Below are positions 1 to 5,305 of a stretch of DNA of 5,356 nucleotides, in pieces. Location of the stretch: positions 1 to 5,356 of the forward strand of contig JAJBVC010000189.1 of assembly GCA_020860025.1 (NCBI GenBank), written 5' to 3'. The notes below the pieces were generated by a model. The model had not been told where the DNA came from, made no database searches, and saw only the letters and a program-made list of their open reading frames with translations. The position numbers and the translations under genes are program-made. Numbering within the stretch: position 1 is the first letter of the stretch; the number at the start of each line of letters is the position of its first letter. The stretch comes from Clostridiales bacterium (GTDB taxonomy: Bacteria; Bacillota; Clostridia; Oscillospirales; Acutalibacteraceae).

Positions 1-30
1 TATCTCTCACAATGCAATAAAAAAATATAT

Positions 31-70
31 AAAAAAAGAAGCTGTTTTGACATTAAACCAAAACAACTTC
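31..70 (-). terminator. Intrinsic terminator of the metY-cysK operon
   Basis: Read on the minus strand, GAAGTTGTTTTG (70 to 59) pairs with CAAAACAGCTTC (49 to 38) to make a 12-bp stem with one G-U pair and a 9-nt loop. A run of seven U follows (37 to 31), then more AU-rich sequence. It begins 16 nt past the cysK stop codon, so it closes the leftward sulfur operon. The strong stem plus U-tract is what is expected of a Rho-independent terminator. Confidence 0.9.
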
Positions 71-86
71 TTTAAATTTTACGCTG

Positions 87-1016
87 TTATTCGGAAAAGA
101 GAGGAGTTGAAAGATAACGGTCGCCCGTATCAGGCAAAAGAACCACAATAGTCTTTCCTTTATTTTCGTCACGAAGCGCAAGCTCCTTTGCCGCCCACAA
201 TGCGGCTCCGCTTGAAATACCTACGAGAATGCCCTCTTGCTTAGCAAATTCCTTGCCTACTGCAAAAGCATCGTCGTTTTCAACAGCGATAATCTCATCG
301 TAAATTTCAGTATTCAAAGTGTCCGGAACAAATCCTGCACCTATACCCTGGATTTTATGCGCTCCCGCAGTACCCTTTGAAAGTACAGGTGATGAGGCAG
401 GCTCAACGGCAACAATTTTAACATTCGGATTTTTCTCTTTAAGATATTCGCCGACACCTGAAATAGTACCGCCTGTTCCTACGCCTGAAACAAATATATC
501 TACATTTCCGTCGGTATCATTCCAAATTTCGGGACCCGTTGTCGCTTTATGAGTGGCCGGGTTAACAGGATTTACAAACTGACCTGCTATAAATGAATTA
601 GGTATTTCGGCGGCAAGCTCATCGGCTTTGGCGATAGCACCCTTCATGCCCTTACTTCCGTCGGTTAGTACAAGCTCTGCGCCGTATGCTTTCATAAGAT
701 TACGTCTTTCAATGCTCATCGTTTCCGGCATTGTGATTATAATTCTGTAGCCCTTAGCGGCGGCTACAGCTGAAAGTCCGATTCCCGTATTACCGCTCGT
801 AGGTTCAATAATAACAGAGCCTTCTTTAAGCTTGCCTGTCGCCTCTGCGTCCTCGATAATCGCTTTTGCGATACGATCCTTTACCGAACCTGCCGGATTA
901 AAGTATTCAAGCTTTGCAATAACCTTTGCCTGTAAATTGTTTGCTTTTGAAAAATTGCTTACCTCAACAAGCGGTGTGTTGCCTACAAGGTCAAGCGCTG
1001 ATTTGTAAACTGCCAT
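87..1016 (-). CDS. cysK: Cysteine synthase A (O-acetylserine sulfhydrylase)
   Basis: This PLP enzyme makes L-cysteine from O-acetylserine and sulfide in the cytoplasm, the last step of cysteine synthesis. The 309-residue product has the full set of family motifs: the PLP lysine K46 in GSVKDR, the substrate-binding loop TSGNTG at 73-78, the phosphate-binding loop GTGGT at 180-184, the SSGAA segment near 268-272 and the C-terminal PDTGDRYLST signature near 295-304. Length is normal for CysK/CysM, and the PDTGDRYLST-type ending favours CysK. The ATG is preceded by AAGGAG (1026-1031) at 9 nt spacing, which fixes the start. The gene lies 33 nt downstream of metY with no terminator or clear promoter between, so it is the second gene of that operon and should share its cysteine-linked control. 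Nothing looks broken or unusual. Confidence 0.97.
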   Translation of the reverse strand: MAVYKSALDLVGNTPLVEVSNFSKANNLQAKVIAKLEYFNPAGSVKDRIAKAIIEDAEATGKLKEGSVIIEPTSGNTGIGLSAVAAAKGYRIIITMPETMSIERRNLMKAYGAELVLTDGSKGMKGAIAKADELAAEIPNSFIAGQFVNPVNPATHKATTGPEIWNDTDGNVDIFVSGVGTGGTISGVGEYLKEKNPNVKIVAVEPASSPVLSKGTAGAHKIQGIGAGFVPDTLNTEIYDEIIAVENDDAFAVGKEFAKQEGILVGISSGAALWAAKELALRDENKGKTIVVLLPDTGDRYLSTPLFSE

Positions 1017-1049
1017 AATAATTATCTCCTTTTTATTATTTTATATTTA

Positions 1050-2336
1050 TTATTTAACCTTGTCAAATGCCTGTGACAAATCATAAATTATATCGTCAAT
1101 ATGTTCTGTGCCTATTGAAAGCCTGATTGTATTCGGCTTTATATCCTGCTCCTCAAGTTCCTCGGCACTGAGCTGACTGTGAGTTGTTGTTGCGGGATGA
1201 ATAACAAGAGATTTAACATCGGCAACATTGGCAAGAATAGAGAAAATATTAAGAGAGTCGATAAACTTCTTTGCTTCTTTCTCTCCGCCCTTGATTTCAA
1301 ATGTGAAAATAGAGCCTGCGCCGTTTGGAAAATATCTGTTATACAAATCCTTATATCTATCGTCAAGGCTCGGATGATTAACCTTTTCGACAAGCGGATG
1401 ATTTTGAAGAAAATCAATAACCTTTTTAGTATTTTCAACGTGACGTTCCACACGAAGCGAAAGTGTTTCAAGTCCTTGCAAAAGAAGAAATGCGTTAAAC
1501 GGTGAAATTGTTGCGCCCGTATCTCTGAGCAAAATCGCACGAATGTACGTTACAAACGCCGCATCACCTGCCGCATCAACAAAACTTACACCGTGATAGC
1601 TTGGGTTTGTGTCTGCTATCTGAGGGAATTTACCGCTTGCTTTCCAGTCGAAATTTCCGCTGTCAACAATAACTCCTCCGAGTGTTGTACCGTGACCGCC
1701 GATAAATTTTGTAGCACTGTGAACAACAATGTCGGCATTATATTCAATAGGTCTTAAAAGATACGGAGTAGCAAATGTTGAATCTACTACAAGCGGAATT
1801 TGATGACTGTGTGCAATTTCGGCAAGCTTTTCTATATCAATAATATTTGAATTCGGATTTCCGAGCGTTTCAATAAATATTGCTTTTGTGTTAGGCTGAA
1901 TTGCATTTTCAAAATTCGCCAAATCATCAGGGTCAACAAATGTTGTATTAACTCCAAACTGTGTAAACGTATGCTCAAGATAATTATACGTTCCGCCGTA
2001 AATAGTCTTAGCCGAAACTATATGGTCGCCTGCCGTTGCAAGCGCCTGAAAAGTATACGAAATAGCGGCGGCGCCCGATGCCGTTGCAAGAGCGGCTGTT
2101 CCGCCCTCCAAAGCGGCAATTCTTTTTTCAAAAACATCCTGTGTTGAATTTGTAAGTCTGCCGTAGATGTTTCCTGCGTCGGTCAGGTTAAACCTCGCCT
2201 GGGCATGGTCGCTGTTCTTAAATACATATGATGTTGTCTGATAAATCGGAACCGCACGTGAATCAGTTGCGGGGTCGGGACTTTCCTGCCCAACGTGAAG
2301 CTGTAATGTTTCAAAATGATATTTATATTCTGACAT
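1050..2336 (-). CDS. metY: O-acetylhomoserine aminocarboxypropyltransferase (O-acetylhomoserine sulfhydrylase)
   Basis: This is a PLP-dependent enzyme of the Cys/Met metabolism family that makes homocysteine from O-acetylhomoserine and sulfide, the direct sulfhydrylation route to methionine. Some relatives also accept O-acetylserine. The 428-residue length matches MetY rather than the roughly 380-400 residues of MetB/MetC. Visible landmarks are YGR at 58-60 (PLP phosphate contact from the neighbouring subunit), D185 in VVDSTFA (pyridine nitrogen), the Schiff-base lysine K210 in SATKF followed by a GGHGTTLGG run, the long MetY-type insert around 230-265 and the RDTGATISPFNAFLLLQGLETL segment split around 271-292. 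The ATG has AAAGGA (2347-2352) at 10 nt spacing. It is the first large gene of the operon with cysK and lies behind a leader of about 179 nt with a Cys-Cys leader frame and two operator-like dyads. Confidence 0.96.
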   Translation of the reverse strand: MSEYKYHFETLQLHVGQESPDPATDSRAVPIYQTTSYVFKNSDHAQARFNLTDAGNIYGRLTNSTQDVFEKRIAALEGGTAALATASGAAAISYTFQALATAGDHIVSAKTIYGGTYNYLEHTFTQFGVNTTFVDPDDLANFENAIQPNTKAIFIETLGNPNSNIIDIEKLAEIAHSHQIPLVVDSTFATPYLLRPIEYNADIVVHSATKFIGGHGTTLGGVIVDSGNFDWKASGKFPQIADTNPSYHGVSFVDAAGDAAFVTYIRAILLRDTGATISPFNAFLLLQGLETLSLRVERHVENTKKVIDFLQNHPLVEKVNHPSLDDRYKDLYNRYFPNGAGSIFTFEIKGGEKEAKKFIDSLNIFSILANVADVKSLVIHPATTTHSQLSAEELEEQDIKPNTIRLSIGTEHIDDIIYDLSQAFDKVK

Positions 2337-2371
2337 AATTTTTATTTCCTTTCGATTATTATTTAAATGTT

Positions 2372-2395
2372 AATTTAGATTATATGTCTGAAATT
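2372..2395 (-). promoter_or_regulatory. AU-rich hairpin in the metY leader
   Basis: On the minus strand AATTT-C-AGA pairs with TCTAAATT around a 7-nt loop, giving eight pairs with one bulged C. The 5' arm touches the stop codon of the leader reading frame (2395-2397), and the 3' arm ends about 20 nt before the metY ribosome site. It has no U-tract after it, so it is not an intrinsic terminator. A ribosome paused on the two Cys codons at 2404-2409 would reach its 5' arm. The stem is weak and could be chance in such AT-rich DNA. Confidence 0.3.
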
Positions 2396-2472
2396 CAATT
2401 TTTGCAACATCGCAAGTACATTCGTTCGTTTTTAACATTGCTGTAAATCAGCGTTAAAATTATATTGTTCAT
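2395..2472 (-). CDS. Putative cysteine-codon leader peptide upstream of metY
   Basis: This is a 25-codon frame, ATG to TGA, entirely within the metY leader and too short for usual gene callers. The peptide begins MNNIILTL and ends RMYLRCCKN, with tandem Cys codons TGT-TGC at positions 22-23 (2404-2409), each preceded or followed by a basic residue. An AGGG (2481-2484) lies 8 nt before the ATG, a plausible ribosome site. The predicted transcription start near 2515 is about 43 nt upstream. The stop is 58 nt before the metY ATG. Tandem codons for the pathway's end product near the end of a short leader frame are the hallmark of translation-based attenuation, and Cys-rich leader peptides are known upstream of sulfur genes in actinobacteria. 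No attenuator terminator is visible here, so the mechanism is open. It could also be a chance frame. Its product is more likely a by-product of ribosome sensing than a functional protein. Confidence 0.55.
   Translation of the reverse strand: MNNIILTLIYSNVKNERMYLRCCKN
2431..2458 (-). promoter_or_regulatory. Hairpin inside the leader-peptide frame
   Basis: On the minus strand TTAAC and GCTG... style arms pair as follows: TTAAC-GCTG-type 5' arm (2457 to 2449) with CAGC and GTTAA of the 3' arm, interrupted by a 3-nt bulge and closed by a 5-nt loop (2444-2448). An extra U-A pair closes the base. It spans codons 6 to 14 of the leader frame, so it would be melted by translating ribosomes. Its 3' arm is also complementary to a site close to the metY ribosome site (2366-2373), giving a possible alternative fold. 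Confidence 0.4.
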
Positions 2473-2488
2473 ATCAATTACCCTATTT

Positions 2489-2505
2489 CCTATCTGTTTA
2501 GTAGG
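2489..2505. promoter_or_regulatory. Putative operator 2 of the metY-cysK promoter
   Basis: This is an imperfect 17-bp dyad, CCTACT-N5-GATAGG on the minus strand, centred at about +19 from the predicted transcription start. It shares 11 of 17 positions, plus the four A's before it, with the dyad at 2538-2554. A site just after the transcription start fits repression or a roadblock. The size and symmetry suit a small dimeric winged-helix regulator. CymR, an Rrf2-family cysteine-metabolism repressor of Bacillota, is the obvious candidate by context, but the regulator cannot be identified from this window. Confidence 0.55.
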
Positions 2506-2521
2506 TTTTAACGTTGAATAC

Positions 2522-2550
2522 AGTATACACTACATTGCCTACTTTGTCAA
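2522..2550 (-). promoter_or_regulatory. Sigma-A type promoter of the metY-cysK operon
   Basis: Reading leftward, a perfect -35 TTGACA (2550 to 2545) is followed by a 17-nt spacer and the -10 TATACT (2527 to 2522), one base from consensus. Transcription should start near 2515. A tract of A and T runs (2555-2575) sits just upstream of the -35 and could act as an UP element. The promoter is strong by sequence, and its -35 lies inside an operator-like dyad, so it is probably held down by a repressor when cysteine is plentiful (inference). Confidence 0.85.
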
Positions 2551-2554
2551 TAGG
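2538..2554. promoter_or_regulatory. Putative operator 1, overlapping the metY -35 box
   Basis: This is an imperfect 17-bp dyad, CCTATT-N5-AGTAGG on the minus strand, in which five of the six arm positions are symmetric. It fully covers the -35 hexamer, so a bound protein would block RNA polymerase. Its partner at 2489-2505 is 49 bp away centre to centre and carries the same AAAA flank and the same arms. The recurrence of one motif on both sides of a promoter is much better evidence than either copy alone. Confidence 0.6.
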
Positions 2555-2587
2555 TTTTTAAAATTTTTTTTCAAATTGAGCATAAAT

Positions 2588-2619
2588 AAAAAAGGTCACC
2601 TCGTAAATTTGAGGTAACC
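2588..2619 (-). terminator. Intrinsic terminator of the permease gene
   Basis: On the minus strand GGTTACCTC (2619 to 2611) pairs with GAGGTGACC (2602 to 2594), a 9-bp stem with one G-U pair and an 8-nt loop. It is followed by six U (2593 to 2588) and further AU-rich sequence. It begins about 20 nt past the permease stop codon. It separates the permease transcript from the metY promoter, whose -35 lies less than 40 nt further on. Confidence 0.9.
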
Positions 2620-2638
2620 CTTACAGTTTTAACATATA

Positions 2639-3478
2639 TTATAAATGGAATATAATATCGTCACTCTTCCAGTGGAAGAACAAAATTCCGACAGCAAGCG
2701 TTATTATAGAAATAACAGAAGCGTAAAGAAGCAGTTTCCAACTCATTGGCTGTCCATACAGAACGCATTGTCTGAAAAGTTCAATCATAGAATAAAGCGG
2801 ATTGATTTTTATTAATTCTACAATCCAGCCGGATGTTATTCTTGAAAGCGGATAGATGATAGGTACCATATAAAAAAGCAGCTGAGTTACAACATCCCAA
2901 ATATACTCAATATCCCTAAAATAAACGCAAAGCACAGATAAAATTAAGCCGACACCCGTACTGAATATAAGAAGAATAAGCATAGGGATAAAAAATAAAA
3001 GTGCGTACCACGTTATGGTTAAACCGCTGCCGCCGTTAAAACCGCTGACTTTAAAGAATATCCATACAAGAATATAGCAAAGCAATGAAATTGCAAATGT
3101 TACGAAGTTTGAGAAAATTGAAGAGAGCGGATACATATACTTCGGCACATAAACTTTTTTTATAATCGCAGCGTTACGCCTAAACGACGTCATCGCCTGC
3201 TTTGTTGATGATGTAAAGAAACTGAATAAAAGTCTTCCCGAAAAAAGAAAAACGGGATAACACGTTATTCCCTCTCCTGTTCTGCCGAATATACCGCCGA
3301 ATACGACAGACAAAACTATCATATTAAGAAGCGGCTGCAAAAAGCTCCATAAAATTCCGAGCCAGGAGTTACGATATTTAAGACTTACATTTTTCCTTGT
3401 CAGCTCAGCCAGTAGGTTTCTGTATTTACGAAACATTTTCACGTCGTGAGATAGTTCCGCTTTTTCATTAGTGCTCAA
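2639..3478 (-). CDS. ABC-2 type transporter permease, polysaccharide/teichoic acid export family (Wzm/TagG-like)
   Basis: This 279-residue inner-membrane protein belongs to the ABC-2 permease group that, with a Wzt/TagH-type ATPase, flips or exports lipid-linked glycans. An N-terminal amphipathic stretch leads into the family motif KYRNSWLGILWSFLQP (34-49), then about six hydrophobic segments near 42-64, 74-92, 118-143, 156-184, 194-212 and 249-269. Other family marks are VYVPKYMYPLSS (109-120), YFRDIEYIWD (186-195) and INPLYSMIELFRQ (225-237). The C-terminus is complete. The start is TTG: GAGGTG (3484-3489) sits 5 nt before it, while the first in-frame ATG (codon 15) has no ribosome site. 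It has its own promoter and terminator, so it appears monocistronic, and no ATPase gene adjoins it, which is unusual because the two are normally adjacent. The exported substrate cannot be told from the sequence. Confidence 0.88.
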   Translation of the reverse strand: MSTNEKAELSHDVKMFRKYRNLLAELTRKNVSLKYRNSWLGILWSFLQPLLNMIVLSVVFGGIFGRTGEGITCYPVFLFSGRLLFSFFTSSTKQAMTSFRRNAAIIKKVYVPKYMYPLSSIFSNFVTFAISLLCYILVWIFFKVSGFNGGSGLTITWYALLFFIPMLILLIFSTGVGLILSVLCVYFRDIEYIWDVVTQLLFYMVPIIYPLSRITSGWIVELIKINPLYSMIELFRQCVLYGQPMSWKLLLYASVISIITLAVGILFFHWKSDDIIFHL

Positions 3479-3483
3479 AAAAA

Positions 3484-3489
3484 CACCTC
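3484..3489 (-). promoter_or_regulatory. Ribosome binding site that fixes the permease TTG start
   Basis: GAGGTG on the minus strand lies 5 nt before the TTG codon at 3476-3478 (7 nt if only GAGG is counted), across a run of T. The same GAGGTG hexamer precedes acpP. No comparable site precedes the in-frame ATG at codon 15, so TTG is the preferred start. Confidence 0.75.
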
Positions 3490-3602
3490 ATTTTAAACTT
3501 TAATACCAATACCGTTAATAACATTGGTTGCGACTGCGTTGTAATTTAACAAAATCACCGACTTACATCGCCTGTCAAATTATGTCAACTGAAACTTAGG
3601 AC

Positions 3603-3631
3603 ATTATAGCACAGTCGAATTTATTTTTCAA
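3603..3631 (-). promoter_or_regulatory. Promoter of the permease gene
   Basis: Reading leftward, TTGAAA (3631 to 3626), a 17-nt spacer and a perfect TATAAT (3608 to 3603) with the extended -10 bases TG one nucleotide before it. The start should be near 3596, which leaves an untranslated leader of about 118 nt before the TTG codon. The leader contains an ACCAAT/ATTGGT dyad (3505-3510 with 3523-3528) of unknown meaning and no riboswitch that I recognise. Confidence 0.8.
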
Positions 3632-3652
3632 CATATATTATTTTTGTTGAAA
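3626..3652 (-). terminator. Possible weak terminator after aroK
   Basis: An exact 8-bp inverted repeat, TTTCAACA at 3626-3633 and TGTTGAAA at 3645-3652, with an 11-nt AT loop, lies directly after the aroK stop codon. The stem is AT-rich and is followed leftward only by a mixed A/T stretch, so termination would be poor. The -35 hexamer of the permease promoter lies inside one arm, so the repeat may instead be an operator or a chance AT palindrome. Confidence 0.3.
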
Positions 3653-3653
3653 T

Positions 3654-4142
3654 TTATTTAAAAAGCTCTGCTATTTCAAGCGCCGTTTTTCTTGCGGACA
3701 TATTTCCATCAATAACAATATCGGCTGCTGCAAGATATTTTGGTTTACGTTCGTCGTAAAGCGCTTTGGCATTTTCTCTGTTCTGAAAAAGAGGTCTTGT
3801 TCCCGAATCTCCTATACGAGCGCATATAACATCAAAATCAGCGTCAAGAAAAACTATTTTCCCTCCGTTTTTAATTGCGTCAACATTGCGTTTATACGTC
3901 AGCGCACCGCCTCCGGTTGAAACGACGCAGTTTTTATAAGCACTTATTTTTTTACAACATTCATATTCCAAATCACGAAAATAATCCTCTCCGTGAGTGG
4001 CAAAAATAGCTTTAATCGCTATTCCCTGCTCGCTTTCAATCATTTCATCAGTATCAATAAATTTTCTTCCCATAATTTTGGCAAGCTCTGTTCCGACAAC
4101 AGTTTTTCCGCTTCCCATAAATCCGCATAAAATAATATTCAT
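3654..4142 (-). CDS. aroK: Shikimate kinase
   Basis: Shikimate kinase phosphorylates shikimate at the 3-hydroxyl with ATP in the cytoplasm, the fifth step of the shikimate pathway. The 162-residue product is of usual length. It has the Walker A loop GFMGSGKT (7-14), the DTD motif at 30-32 (Mg/shikimate contacts), R56 in GEDYFRDLE (shikimate carboxylate), the glycine triplet GGG at 77-79, the LID arginine in RPL (116-118) and the ERKPKY segment (131-136). The ATG shares four bases, ATGA, with the aroE stop, so translation is probably coupled. A weak GGAAAG ribosome site lies inside the end of aroE. It has no promoter of its own. The paralogue name aroL is not favoured or excluded by sequence alone. 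Confidence 0.95.
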   Translation of the reverse strand: MNIILCGFMGSGKTVVGTELAKIMGRKFIDTDEMIESEQGIAIKAIFATHGEDYFRDLEYECCKKISAYKNCVVSTGGGALTYKRNVDAIKNGGKIVFLDADFDVICARIGDSGTRPLFQNRENAKALYDERKPKYLAAADIVIDGNMSARKTALEIAELFK

Positions 4143-4969
4143 ATCTTTCCCAGTTCTCTTTCGGTTATTTCAATAACAGGCTTAATATCATCCATAGTAA
4201 ATTTAACGTCAAGCCATATCTCCTGTGCAACAGCAGCCTGCCAAACAAGCATAGGCAAACCGTTTGAATATTTAAGTCCGCCTTTTTTCGCATACTTAAT
4301 AAGCATAGTTTCCATAGGATTATACACAGCGTCAAAAACAGCCTTGCACCTACATACCTTTTCATACGGCAAAACACAGGCGTCAACATTAGGATACATA
4401 CCTACAGGCGTTCCGTTAATCAAAAGGTCATATTCGCCGTCAACCTGATCAAGCGTAATAACTTTAACTTCCTTTTGCAACTTTTGAATAATCTCTTGCA
4501 TAATAAGACAAGCGGCGTCAACATCCGAATCTCTGACAGCGATAGTCAAATCGGCGCCTGCCATTACACTTTCAAAAGCAAACATACGTGAAACTCCGCC
4601 GCTGCCGCAAAGCAAAACCTTACCGCCGAGAGTTATTTTTGCCATATCAAGCGCACGCAAAAAGCCGAAGCAATCCGTATTATGCCCTGTTACCGTGCCG
4701 TTTTTACAGCTTACGGTATTTACCGCACCGAAAAGTTCTGAACGCTCGGACAAGCTGTCCATCATCGGAATAATTTCCGTCTTATGAGGAATAGTAACAT
4801 TAAATCCGTCAAGGGTCTTTAACTCGTCAAAACTTTTTTTAAGATTTTCCGGTGCAATTTCTTTAAGTGTGTAATCGGCGTCACATCCGATGATTTTAAA
4901 CAGTTCTTTATGGATAATCGGCGACATTGAATGGCCGAGAGGATATCCTATAAGAGCAAATTTTTTCAT
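4139..4969 (-). CDS. aroE: Shikimate dehydrogenase (NADP+)
   Basis: AroE reduces 3-dehydroshikimate to shikimate with NADPH, the step just before AroK. The 276-residue product has the substrate-site serines in HSMSP (13-17), the catalytic lysine K63 in NVTIPHK, N84 in GAVNT, the catalytic aspartate D99 in GHNTDCFG, the nucleotide-binding glycine loop GSGGVSR (122-128), NGTPVGMYP (185-193) and Q244 in the C-terminal WQAAVAQ segment. All key residues are present and length is normal. The lysine/aspartate pair and substrate motifs favour true AroE over the quinate/shikimate YdiB type, though that split is not firm from sequence alone. The ATG is preceded by AGAGGT at 7 nt. It heads a two-gene unit with aroK, and shares a 108-bp divergent control region with acpP. 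Confidence 0.95.
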   Translation of the reverse strand: MKKFALIGYPLGHSMSPIIHKELFKIIGCDADYTLKEIAPENLKKSFDELKTLDGFNVTIPHKTEIIPMMDSLSERSELFGAVNTVSCKNGTVTGHNTDCFGFLRALDMAKITLGGKVLLCGSGGVSRMFAFESVMAGADLTIAVRDSDVDAACLIMQEIIQKLQKEVKVITLDQVDGEYDLLINGTPVGMYPNVDACVLPYEKVCRCKAVFDAVYNPMETMLIKYAKKGGLKYSNGLPMLVWQAAVAQEIWLDVKFTMDDIKPVIEITERELGKI

Positions 4970-4996
4970 TTCTTTTACCTCTTTTGCAAAAACTTA

Positions 4997-5025
4997 TTGA
5001 CAATTACGAATTATTTATATAATAT
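4997..5025 (+). promoter_or_regulatory. Promoter of acpP
   Basis: A perfect -35 TTGACA (4997-5002) is followed after 17 nt by TAATAT (5020-5025). An overlapping TATAAT (5018-5023) at 15-nt spacing is an alternative -10. The start would be near 5032, leaving a leader of about 45 nt before the acpP ATG. I see no FapR-like or FabT-like operator in it. Confidence 0.7.
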
Positions 5026-5046
5026 GATAATAACATACCAAATCAA
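5019..5046 (-). promoter_or_regulatory. Possible promoter of aroE-aroK
   Basis: Reading leftward, TTGATT (5046 to 5041), 16 nt, then TATTAT (5024 to 5019). This is the best leftward match in the 108-bp gap. Its -10 overlaps the acpP -10 on the other strand, so the two genes may compete for polymerase. The match is moderate in an AT-rich region where near-matches are common. Confidence 0.4.
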
Positions 5047-5077
5047 TATTAACAACATTTTTTTGAGGTGAATAACA

Positions 5078-5305
5078 ATGGTATTTGAAAAAATTAAGGA
5101 AATACTTTTGGAGCAATTTGACATTGAAGAAGCAGAAATCACTAATGACAGTCTGCTCGTTGAGGATTTGGGAGCTGACAGCCTTGACGCTATCGACATT
5201 GTAATGTCGGTTGAGGACGAGTTTAAGGTGGAAGTTCCCGACGAAATTATCGAGAAGATGGAAACTGTCGGCGATATTGTATCCTTTGTTGAGAGCAAGA
5301 TATAA
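5078..5305 (+). CDS. acpP: Acyl carrier protein
   Basis: This small acidic helical protein carries growing acyl chains on a 4'-phosphopantetheine arm for type II fatty-acid synthesis in the cytoplasm. The 75-residue product has the attachment serine S35 in the DLGADSLDAIDIVM motif (30-43), followed by the recognition helix and the acidic EDEF segment, and is of usual length. The ATG follows GAGGTG at 7 nt. It is the only plus-strand gene, divergent from aroE, with its own promoter. The next 51 bases hold no recognisable start of fab genes, so it may be monocistronic or the window may end too soon. The context does not prove it is the main fatty-acid ACP rather than a dedicated second one, but the sequence is of the AcpP type. 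Confidence 0.93.
   Translation: MVFEKIKEILLEQFDIEEAEITNDSLLVEDLGADSLDAIDIVMSVEDEFKVEVPDEIIEKMETVGDIVSFVESKI

Noticed and set aside
319..552. Plus-strand open frame of 77 codons inside cysK
   Set aside because: It lies wholly within a clear, motif-complete cysK on the other strand, has no ribosome site and resembles no family.
1139..1540. Long overlapping frames on both strands inside metY (also 1179-1505 plus)
   Set aside because: They are shadows of metY codon bias; composition is unlike a real protein and there is no start signal.
2337..2515. Classic attenuator terminator, T-box or SAM riboswitch in the metY leader
   Set aside because: No hairpin followed by a U-run, no T-box antiterminator signature and no SAM-type fold could be found by eye.
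3432..3525. An 18-codon ATG frame in the permease leader that overlaps the TTG start
   Set aside because: It has no ribosome site before its ATG and no codon pattern linked to a pathway, unlike the metY leader frame.
3505..3528. ACCAAT/ATTGGT dyad in the permease leader as an operator
   Set aside because: Only 6 bp per arm with a 12-nt spacer, a single copy, and no known regulator to match; too weak to call as a feature.
4165..4389. Alternative frames inside aroE (this one on the minus strand, and 4588-4773 on the plus strand)
   Set aside because: Fully covered by a well-supported aroE in another frame, with no ribosome sites.
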